Assembly (NCBI GenBank): GCA_903921945.1
Contig: CAIXSC010000993.1
Location: 1-15,171 of the forward strand
Source: an uncultured Planctomycetaceae bacterium
GTDB taxonomy: Bacteria; Planctomycetota; Planctomycetia; Pirellulales; Pirellulaceae
Direction of reading: 5' to 3'
DNA length: 15,171 bases
Shown here: in pieces, positions 1 to 6,168 of the stretch
Layout: each line of letters begins with the position of its first letter
Numbering within the stretch: position 1 is the first letter of the stretch
Notes under the pieces: generated by a model
Seen by the model: only the letters and a program-made list of their open reading frames with translations
Database searches by the model: none
What the model was told of the DNA's origin: nothing
Position numbers and translations under genes: made by a program

Positions 1-150
1 CAGACTGTCCGCTTCCAGACTGACCGCTTCCAGACTGACCGCTTCCAGACTGACCGCTTCCGGACTGGCCGCTTCCAGACTGGCCGCTTCCAGACTGGCC
101 ACTTCCGGACTGACCGCTTCCAGACTGACCGCTTCCAGACTGGCCTTTTT
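1..150. repeat. Ten tandem 15-bp repeats, coding (GSGQS)n
   Basis: Ten consecutive 15-bp units with consensus CAGACTGACCGCTTC fill this stretch and may continue left of the window. Variation is confined to a few positions (CAG or CGG near the start, GAC or GGC or GTC in the middle). The last unit (136-150) decays to a T-run. Fifteen is a multiple of three, so copy-number changes keep the minus-strand frame open. In that frame each unit reads as a Gly-Ser-Gly-Gln-Ser permutation. Confidence 0.95.
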
Positions 151-979
151 CGTGGACACCTTCGGTTCCCCAACCCCATCGAGACACCTTGAGATCTCGG
201 GGAGAGAAAGCGATCTCGGAGGGGCTGTTCCAACCTTGCGGTCGCGGCAACAGTGCGGTCAGCAACAAGAGCGTTACGATGCTTCCGCCTCCCCAGACCA
301 GCCAACGCAACGTCATGCTCGCGGGCACATCCACACCACGCTGCCGCAGGTATTTGCGGAGATTGAGAAAGCTAGTCGAAGCCAAGAGCGATAGCGCTGA
401 AGCCAAGTAAAGCGCCAGGAACCAGAACGCGCGCGACTGACTCAAGTCGTCTCCATCGGGCAAAAACCACTGCCCGAACCCGAACAACGGCAGGGCGGCG
501 AGCGCGAAATAGACGATCCACAATCCGGCGAGGCCGCTGTCCTTGCGTCGTTGGCGCAACGCCTGCCAAAGTCCTGTCGCCGGCGTATGACCGGCCTCAT
601 CGATCACGGTGCAATCGCGGGTCAGTCGGTCGGCGCTCCACCACACCAGGGCCAGAATCCCGCAATTCAGTGGCATGGCGAGCCCGCTTAGCGGCCCCGC
701 GTAAGTAACGAATCGCCCCAATGCGAGCGCGGTAACCACGGCCAGCGGCAGTGCGAATAGCGATGCGCGTCCCCGCCCCTCCTCGATCGAAATGCGAGCG
801 ATCGCCACGCTTCCCATGACATACATGGCGAAGATGAATCGCAATCGAGCATCGAATTCGCCGCGATAGAAAGCTTCGAGCAAGAAGCCGACCAACCCGC
901 CCAACATCAACATCACCAGCGCCGGGTTGATCCCGATCAACAGATAATCCGTAAGCGTGGCAGCGGAGCGGCGAGCCAT
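1..979 (-). CDS. Polytopic membrane protein with Gly-Ser-Gln repeat tail (incomplete at left edge)
   Basis: This open frame starts at ATG 979-977 and runs off the left edge without a stop, giving 326 residues. Hydrophobic segments at about residues 13-36, 45-62, 73-90, 97-115, 150-170, 184-204 and 226-246 suggest six or seven membrane spans. After a hydrophilic stretch (about 250-278) the protein becomes a run of Gly-Ser-Gly-Gln-Ser pentapeptides to the edge. The start lies 4 bases after the DUF58 stop (TAG, 986-984), so the two are almost certainly co-transcribed. Codon-by-codon reading gives a membrane-protein composition with no interruption over nearly 1 kb, which supports a real gene. 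I do not recognise the family. In planctomycetes DUF58 genes often neighbour transglutaminase or DUF4129 membrane proteins, and the missing C-terminus could hold such a domain, but that is inference. The function is unknown. Confidence 0.82.
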   Translation of the reverse strand, partial: MARRSAATLTDYLLIGINPALVMLMLGGLVGFLLEAFYRGEFDARLRFIFAMYVMGSVAIARISIEEGRGRASLFALPLAVVTALALGRFVTYAGPLSGLAMPLNCGILALVWWSADRLTRDCTVIDEAGHTPATGLWQALRQRRKDSGLAGLWIVYFALAALPLFGFGQWFLPDGDDLSQSRAFWFLALYLASALSLLASTSFLNLRKYLRQRGVDVPASMTLRWLVWGGGSIVTLLLLTALLPRPQGWNSPSEIAFSPRDLKVSRWGWGTEGVHEKGQSGSGQSGSGQSGSGQSGSGQSGSGQSGSGQSGSGQSGSGQSGSGQS

Positions 980-983
980 GTGA

Positions 984-2288
984 CTACCCTGAAAGCTGGC
1001 GGCGGCAAATCGCGCGAATATCGTCAGGGCCGCGTAACTGGCGAGTGTCAATGCCCGCCGCGATCAATGGCCCGGCGGCTACCGCGTATTCATGCTCATC
1101 GTAGACATTGATAAGCACAGCGACCGCGAAACCGCGCCGCTTCAGTCCCGCGAGCGCGATCGCCGCCGACTCTGGAACACGAGCTAAGATCGCGATCGCG
1201 GTCGCATCCCGCGGGAGACGCGACGCAACCTCGCCGAGGAACGCCGCGAATTCCAAACCGTCCGAAAGTTCCACGCGTGCCAATGTCTCGAGGATTTCCC
1301 GAAAGCGCTCGGGACCGGGCAGTGGCGGCAACACCAGCGGCCTTCGGCGATCACGCTCCGCCGCCATCGAGACGCTGGCCCGCGCGCTATCCCGGGTCCG
1401 CCAGTCGCGGGCGCACCCGTCGATTCGAAGTCGGTCCGCCGCGTCCCGGCCATTGGTCAACAACCCTACCTGCTGGCCAAGCTGGAAAAGACAGTTCGCC
1501 AACGAAGCCGCCGCGGTGACCGCGAGCTCCGACCGCACGGGCTCGTGGCGCGGATCGTAGGCGCTGTGATGGAAATCGAGCAGAATCGCCGCTCCGGCCA
1601 CCGTCGACGCTTCGTAGACTTTGCTATGCAATTGCCCTGTGCGGGCCGTGGCCCGCCAGTGAATGCGGTTCAAAGGATCGCCCGCTTGATAGGCTCGCAC
1701 GCCCGCGATTCGTGTCGGATCTTCGAATAGACGATGCGTCAACCGCACCTCGCCCATCGGCCGTCGCGATGCGATGTCGTAGCCCTCGACCGTCAATACC
1801 TCGGGATAGACCAGGAGAAAATCAGGCTCGGCCCCTTCCGCGAACCAACGTTCCAAGCCAAACCAATCCCCCGTTTCAACCATGGACGGTCCCAGTTGGT
1901 AATACCCGCGCCGTTGGCATTGAACCTGGTAATAGAGCGACCGCTTTTCGCCTCCGCGCAAACCGCATAGCAGCAAACGCTCCCCGGTCAGCCGCAAGCG
2001 ACTGTGTACCAGCGTGTCCGCGGGCAACAGATCTTCCACCAAAACCCAACCGATCGGCCACCGTCCGGCATTGGCGACCTCCAAACGCACCGGAACCACT
2101 TGGCCCACCTCGGCGGTCGTCCGCAAACACTCCCGACGCACCACCACGCTTTTAGCCCATGAACGGGCCAACACGTGGCTCATCCACACTAACCCCGCAA
2201 GCACGTAAGCGGCGTACGCAAGCAACCCGAGTTCGAACAACAAGGTCGCCCCGACTAGCAGTACGAACACGGCGACGCGGACAAGCAT
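984..2288 (-). CDS. DUF58 domain-containing protein
   Basis: A 434-residue protein with two adjacent hydrophobic segments at the N-terminus (about 4-20 and 22-40), then a beta-rich region and the DUF58 signature around residues 197-227 (RAYQAGDPLNRIHWRATA followed by LHSKVYE). The C-terminal half looks like a von Willebrand A-type fold (ILLDFHHSAYD at 235-245). Its metal site is not a clean DxSxS, so metal binding is uncertain. DUF58 proteins are usually encoded with MoxR-type AAA+ ATPases and transglutaminase-like membrane proteins, and are thought to act in envelope or protein maturation processes. No MoxR gene is visible here. The start is supported by AGGGAA on the minus strand (2297-2302), 8 bases upstream. 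The membrane protein gene follows after 4 bases. Family assignment is firm and cellular role is not. Confidence 0.92.
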   Translation of the reverse strand: MLVRVAVFVLLVGATLLFELGLLAYAAYVLAGLVWMSHVLARSWAKSVVVRRECLRTTAEVGQVVPVRLEVANAGRWPIGWVLVEDLLPADTLVHSRLRLTGERLLLCGLRGGEKRSLYYQVQCQRRGYYQLGPSMVETGDWFGLERWFAEGAEPDFLLVYPEVLTVEGYDIASRRPMGEVRLTHRLFEDPTRIAGVRAYQAGDPLNRIHWRATARTGQLHSKVYEASTVAGAAILLDFHHSAYDPRHEPVRSELAVTAAASLANCLFQLGQQVGLLTNGRDAADRLRIDGCARDWRTRDSARASVSMAAERDRRRPLVLPPLPGPERFREILETLARVELSDGLEFAAFLGEVASRLPRDATAIAILARVPESAAIALAGLKRRGFAVAVLINVYDEHEYAVAAGPLIAAGIDTRQLRGPDDIRAICRRQLSG

Positions 2289-2423
2289 GTCGGGAATTCC
2301 CTGAAATCAACAGCCAACGCCCGGATTGTCCCCGCCGCCAACTTAAACAGCAAGCGTCCCGATGGCGTCCGAACAGCAACTTGCCAACAACGGAGCGTTC
2401 GACGGCGAGCCCCTCGCGGCGGC

Positions 2424-2453
2424 TTGACGCCACACAGCGGCAGGGACTAGATT
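2424..2453 (+). promoter_or_regulatory. Candidate sigma-70-like promoter of the metal-transport operon
   Basis: TTGACG (2424-2429) resembles a -35 box, and TAGATT (2448-2453) matches four of six -10 positions at 18-bp spacing. Transcription would start near 2460, inside the palindrome at 2453-2468. This lies in the 208-bp gap between the divergent DUF58 and metal-transport genes. It was assigned by eye and promoter consensus in this phylum is poorly known, so it is tentative. Confidence 0.3.
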
Positions 2454-2468
2454 TTTGACAGTTCAAAA
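2453..2468. promoter_or_regulatory. AT-rich palindrome, candidate operator
   Basis: TTTTGA-CAGT-TCAAAA is a perfect 6-4-6 inverted repeat in otherwise GC-rich DNA, 28 bp upstream of the preferred ATG of the metal-binding protein. It overlaps the -10 and expected start of the candidate promoter, a typical place for a repressor site. A DtxR/MntR-like domain is encoded three genes downstream, so self-regulation is a natural hypothesis. The sequence is not a textbook DtxR or MntR box and also resembles the FNR/CRP half-site layout, so the bound protein is unknown. Confidence 0.45.
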
Positions 2469-2496
2469 TCTTTTTTTCTGCGAATCGAAATCCGGC

Positions 2497-3645
2497 ATGG
2501 TTTGGCTCCGTCCCGTACTCGCGGCCACCGTCTGCCTCGTGATCGGCTTGGTGGTCGGCGGATACAGCTTGTTGGCTCGCCAGTCCGCCCAAGGCGGCGT
2601 GTCCTGGGACTCGCTATCGACCGCAGACCAACAGGCGGGCGGCGAACAGCTGGGCGGGGACCCAACCGCCACACGGTCAAAGCCTTCCGAGATCGGTTCG
2701 TCTGGCGTTCAGCGCGATGAAGGCGATGGACGACGGGCGACGCGGCGGCTGTTGATCGTGTGCTCGACCACGCAGGTTGCCGATTTTGCTCGCCAAGTCG
2801 TTGGCGACCGATGCGACGTTCGCAGTGTGCTTGCCGCGGGCCAAGACCCGCATCTTTACGAGCTGAAAACGGGCGACGCGGAGCTGGTAGCGCGGGCGGA
2901 TCTGTGTCTCGAGAACGGCTGGCATCTCGAGGGAAAAGATTGGATGCGGCGGCTGGCCAGCCAAGCCCGCCGACCGCTCGTAAGTTGCGTGGAAGGGGTG
3001 GCGCCGCTGGCCGCCGAGCCTGAGGACGAAGCAGCCAGCAGCGACGAGGACCAAGGGGCGGTGGCAGACCCGTCGAGCCGCAACGAGGTGGCACCATCGC
3101 ATGGGCCGGGGTTCGACCCACACGCATGGCTCTCGGCGCGCAATGCGATGGTGTACGTCCGCAACATCCGAGACGCGGTGAAGCGGATCGATCCGCGACA
3201 TGCGTCCGAGTATGACGCGCGGGCCCGACTTTATCGCGAGCAGTTGGAACAGTTGGACATGTGGGCCCGCGCCGAGCTGTCGCGTATTCCGCCATCATCG
3301 CGTGTGCTGGTCACCAGTCATGACGCCTTTGCTTATTTTTGCCGCGCGTACGGACTGCGGAGCGCGGCGCCGACGGGATGGAGCACCGGCGAGGAGATTG
3401 GCGGCGGCGCAACCCCCGAGCGGCGGCGCGAGACGGTCGCGTCGATCCGCCGGTTTGGTGTGAAGGCGATCTTTGTGGAAACAAGCGTGAATCCCAAAGC
3501 GGTCCGAGCGATTGCCGCGGATGCGGGCGTGCGGATCGGCGGCGAGCTCTACTCCGATTCGATGGGGCCGCCAGGCTCGGCGGGCGAAACGTATCTCGGC
3601 ATGATGCGCGAGAACATCGTCACGATCGTGGAGTCGTTGCGATGA
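2497..3645 (+). CDS. Metal ABC transporter substrate-binding protein (TroA/ZnuA family)
   Basis: A 382-residue exported protein that captures a divalent metal (Mn, Zn or Fe) outside the inner membrane for the adjacent ABC transporter. A signal peptide or membrane anchor spans about residues 4-28, followed by a polar linker of about 55 residues. The solute-binding fold begins near residue 84. Likely metal ligands are H119 (in DPHLYE), H209 (in DPHAWLS), H275 (in VTSHDAF) and D354 (in LYSDSMG). Three His plus Asp is the TroA/ZnuA pattern, unlike the Glu-containing PsaA site. A loop at about 173-193 is acidic (EPEDEAASSDED) rather than His-rich. I chose ATG 2497 over an in-frame TTG at 2455, because the TTG lies inside the palindrome and would put 14 polar residues ahead of the signal. 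No clear Shine-Dalgarno sequence is seen. The stop overlaps the ATPase start (ATGA). Confidence 0.93.
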   Translation: MVWLRPVLAATVCLVIGLVVGGYSLLARQSAQGGVSWDSLSTADQQAGGEQLGGDPTATRSKPSEIGSSGVQRDEGDGRRATRRLLIVCSTTQVADFARQVVGDRCDVRSVLAAGQDPHLYELKTGDAELVARADLCLENGWHLEGKDWMRRLASQARRPLVSCVEGVAPLAAEPEDEAASSDEDQGAVADPSSRNEVAPSHGPGFDPHAWLSARNAMVYVRNIRDAVKRIDPRHASEYDARARLYREQLEQLDMWARAELSRIPPSSRVLVTSHDAFAYFCRAYGLRSAAPTGWSTGEEIGGGATPERRRETVASIRRFGVKAIFVETSVNPKAVRAIAADAGVRIGGELYSDSMGPPGSAGETYLGMMRENIVTIVESLR

Positions 3646-4409
3646 ACGGGACAAACGTGCCGGCGATCGAAATCGAACATTTGACGGTCAGTTACGGGCA
3701 GGTCGCGGCGCTGTTGGACATTTCGGTCGCGATCGGGGCCGGCCAGTTGGTCGGCATCATTGGCCCCAATGGCTCTGGCAAATCGACGCTCGTGAAGGCG
3801 ATCCTGGGATTCTTGCGGCCGGACCTCGGACGCGTCCGCATCTTTGGCCAGCCACTCGAGAGGGCCGCCGGTCGAGTGGCGTATGTGCCGCAGCGGGGCG
3901 CGGTGGATTGGGACTTTCCGGTCACCGTTCGCGAAGTGGCCTTGATGGGACGTTACGGTCGCATTCCGTGGTGGCGCGAGCCGTCCGCCGACGATTATCG
4001 CGCGGCGGATGAAGCGTTGGAGACGGTGCGTATGGCCGAGTACCGCGATCGGCGGATCGGCCAGTTGTCGGGGGGACAGCAGCAGCGGGTATTCATGGCG
4101 CGGGCGATGGCCCAAGGAGCCGAAATCCTGTTGCTGGATGAACCGTTCGCGGGCGTGGACGCGGCCACCGAGCGGGCGATTCTGGAGGTCTTATCGAGGA
4201 TGCGGGCAGCGGGAAGAACGCTGGTCGTCGTGCATCACGACTTGGCGACCGCCGCCGAGTACTTCGACAATTTGTTGCTCATCAAACAGCGGCTTTATGC
4301 GTACGGGCCGCCGCCAGCGGTGCTAGACCAAGAGTTGCTGGCCGAAGTTTACGAGGGGCGGTTGAGGGTCTTTTCCCGGCTGCTGGCCGGCCGCGGGGAG
4401 GAGCCATGA
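3642..4409 (+). CDS. Metal ABC transporter ATP-binding protein
   Basis: This 255-residue nucleotide-binding subunit powers the permease encoded next. All catalytic motifs are present: Walker A GPNGSGKST (41-49), Q-loop Q84, signature LSGGQ (142-146), Walker B ILLLDE (162-167) with catalytic Glu167, and the switch His199 in VVVHHD. The segment VDWDFPVTV just after the Q-loop is characteristic of the Mn/Zn/Fe-type ATPases (TroB, MntB, ZnuC and relatives). The start ATG overlaps the stop of the binding-protein gene by 4 bases, and the stop overlaps the permease start in the same way. This indicates tight translational coupling. A longer open frame upstream of 3642 only shadows the binding-protein gene. 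Metal specificity cannot be read from the ATPase. Confidence 0.96.
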   Translation: MNGTNVPAIEIEHLTVSYGQVAALLDISVAIGAGQLVGIIGPNGSGKSTLVKAILGFLRPDLGRVRIFGQPLERAAGRVAYVPQRGAVDWDFPVTVREVALMGRYGRIPWWREPSADDYRAADEALETVRMAEYRDRRIGQLSGGQQQRVFMARAMAQGAEILLLDEPFAGVDAATERAILEVLSRMRAAGRTLVVVHHDLATAAEYFDNLLLIKQRLYAYGPPPAVLDQELLAEVYEGRLRVFSRLLAGRGEEP

Positions 4410-5923
4410 GCGATTGGTGGGAGGCAGCGGCGGCATGGCATGCGACTCATGCGCATGTGGCCCGCGCGTTGCTGGCCGGCTCACTGGTGTCGATCGTCTG
4501 CGGCGTGATGGGCTGTTTCATTGTCTTGCGTCGCATGGCATTCCTGGGCGACGCGTTGGCCCACGCGATGCTGGCGGGAGTGGTGATCGGCTATTTGCTC
4601 ATGAAATGGCTGTTTGGACTTGAAGCGCACGCGCCCGCGATGCTCGTCGGCGCACTAATCGCCGGCTTGGCAACTGTAGGGCTGGTCGGCTTGGTGTCGC
4701 GGCAGTCGCGAGTTAAAGAGGACGCGGCCATTGGCATCATGTACACAGGGATCTTTGCGCTGGGGGGGCTGATCGCGTCGCTGTTCAGCCATTACATCCA
4801 CATCGACTTGCTGCATTTCGTGACGGGCAATCTACTGGCGGTGGAACTGGCGGATCTATGGATGATGGCGGCTGTCGCCGCCGTGGTGCTCGCGGCCGTC
4901 ATTCTGGGTTTCCGTTCGCTACAGTTGACCAGCTTCGATCCGGTGATGGCCGCGTCGCTTGGCGTTCCTGTCGCCGCGTTGGACTATGTACTAACAACGT
5001 GTACCTCGCTGGTCGTCGTTAGCGGCGTGCATATCGTAGGTGTCATCTTGGTGGTCGGGCTGCTGATCACTCCGGCAGCCACCGCGCTCCTGATATGTCG
5101 TCGTTTGAGTGCGATGCTGTGGGCTGCGGCGCTGTTTGGCCTGACGAGTTTTCTCTTCGGTTACGCTGTCTCGGAGTGGCTGAATGTCGCGCCGGGCTCT
5201 GCCATCGTGGTCGCGGGCACACTGCAGTTCGCCGCCGTTTGGGCGGTGGCTCCCGAACATGGACTCGCCGCCCGTTGGCTGGCCCGCCGCCGCGCTGTCC
5301 CGCAGACGATCCGCGAGGACATCCTCGGATGTATGCACAGGGATGGCCGGGAATGGGTGCCGTGGAAATCGCTAACCGAACGGCTGGAATGTGGCGCAAC
5401 CATGCTCCGGCGGGCGGGCGAGGCATTGGCCGCCGGGCATTGGGTGGAGTGTTCCCGCGAGGGCCTGCGTCTTACCGACTTGGGGCGCGACGAGGCGCTG
5501 CGGTTGCGCCGCGCCCATCGACTTTGGGAAACCTATCTGGAACGGCTGGGCACACCGGTGAGCGACCTCCACCGCCGCGCCGACCAATTGGAACATGTCA
5601 ACGATGAACGGGCTGTGGACTATCTCGATGACAAGCTTGGACATCCGCTGGTCGACCCGCATGGGGCGGAAATCCCTGTCGACGGCAAGCGAATCGTGGC
5701 CGGCGCTCTCGTCCGTGTTTCCTTGCTCCGCGAAGGCCACCAAGCGATCGTGCGTCAGCTTGGTCCGGCCGCCGCGACGCTCGCTTTATCGGTCGGACAG
5801 CCGATTCGTGTGGGCCCTCGGCGGCCCGATCCAATCACCTGGACCATCGATCTGGCCGATGGCTCCGTAGTGGCCTTGGACCACCGTCAAGCCGATGACC
5901 TGTTGGTAGAATTACGGGATTGA
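4406..5923 (+). CDS. Metal ABC transporter permease fused to a DtxR/MntR-like repressor (YtgCR-like)
   Basis: A 505-residue fusion. Residues about 1-285 form a ZnuB/TroC-type (ABC-3) permease with eight or nine membrane spans. The conserved LRRMAFLGDALAHAMLAGV (41-59) and GVHIVGVILVVGLLITPAATA (207-227) regions are intact. After a basic linker (WLARRRAVPQ, 291-300) comes a winged helix (about 300-365). It is followed by a DtxR/MntR-type dimerisation and metal-binding domain: HRLWE (H371, E375), then LHRRADQLEH (H389, D393, E396, H397) and the GHPLVDPHGAEIP segment (412-424). Residues about 428-505 resemble the DtxR SH3/FeoA-like domain. D393 occupies the position of Cys102 in DtxR and Glu99 in MntR. 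The only well-known parallel is chlamydial YtgCR, whose repressor part is released by proteolysis. Whether cleavage happens here is unknown. ATGA overlap with the ATPase; no second permease gene follows. Confidence 0.93.
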   Translation: MSDWWEAAAAWHATHAHVARALLAGSLVSIVCGVMGCFIVLRRMAFLGDALAHAMLAGVVIGYLLMKWLFGLEAHAPAMLVGALIAGLATVGLVGLVSRQSRVKEDAAIGIMYTGIFALGGLIASLFSHYIHIDLLHFVTGNLLAVELADLWMMAAVAAVVLAAVILGFRSLQLTSFDPVMAASLGVPVAALDYVLTTCTSLVVVSGVHIVGVILVVGLLITPAATALLICRRLSAMLWAAALFGLTSFLFGYAVSEWLNVAPGSAIVVAGTLQFAAVWAVAPEHGLAARWLARRRAVPQTIREDILGCMHRDGREWVPWKSLTERLECGATMLRRAGEALAAGHWVECSREGLRLTDLGRDEALRLRRAHRLWETYLERLGTPVSDLHRRADQLEHVNDERAVDYLDDKLGHPLVDPHGAEIPVDGKRIVAGALVRVSLLREGHQAIVRQLGPAAATLALSVGQPIRVGPRRPDPITWTIDLADGSVVALDHRQADDLLVELRD

Positions 5924-5959
5924 GGCCCGTCGATCTCCCGTTCACAACTCGACCGAAGG

Positions 5960-5965
5960 TATACT
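5960..5965 (+). promoter_or_regulatory. Candidate -10 element (TATACT) for the cytochrome/DUF1501 genes
   Basis: TATACT lies about 200 bp upstream of the PSCyt1 gene start, inside the 245-bp gap after the metal-transport operon. No good -35 box is found at normal spacing (TTCACA at 5941-5946 is too close, 13 bp). It would imply a 5' leader of roughly 195 bases. The call is weak. Confidence 0.25.
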
Positions 5966-6157
5966 GGGGCGTCGTTGAAAGCGAAGGACTTTCCGAGCGT
6001 CTACCGCTTCGCGTCACCTTGGGAAGCGGCGACGGACACTCGCCGCTCAAGACTTTACGTTGGGCGAGCCCCTCGCGACGAGACCAATCACCACGTTTAG
6101 AGCCGCGGAATCCGATGGATTGGAGAGTCGGCCAGCCCTGTGGCCACTTTCCCGAGC

Positions 6158-6163
6158 GGAGGA
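6158..6163 (+). promoter_or_regulatory. Ribosome binding site GGAGGA fixing the PSCyt1 gene start
   Basis: GGAGGA lies 5 bases before ATG 6169. It decides the start of the next gene against the longer open frame beginning at 5920, which would place 83 residues without secretion features ahead of an obvious signal peptide. Confidence 0.8.
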
Positions 6164-6168
6164 ACTGC

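Noticed and set aside
1..150. CRISPR array
   Set aside because: The 15-bp units are contiguous with no spacers and encode an in-frame pentapeptide repeat.
2455..2496. TTG-initiated N-terminal extension of the metal-binding protein
   Set aside because: It starts inside the palindrome and adds 14 mostly polar residues ahead of a normal signal peptide. ATG 2497 gives a standard exported protein.
3339..3641. Long N-terminal extension of the ABC ATPase
   Set aside because: It overlaps the binding-protein gene in another frame and has Arg/Gly-rich shadow composition. ATPase homology begins right after ATG 3642, which makes the usual ATGA overlap.
5920..6168. 83-residue N-terminal extension of the PSCyt1 protein
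   Set aside because: GGAGGA followed by ATG 6169 and a signal peptide mark the real start. The extension has no family similarity.
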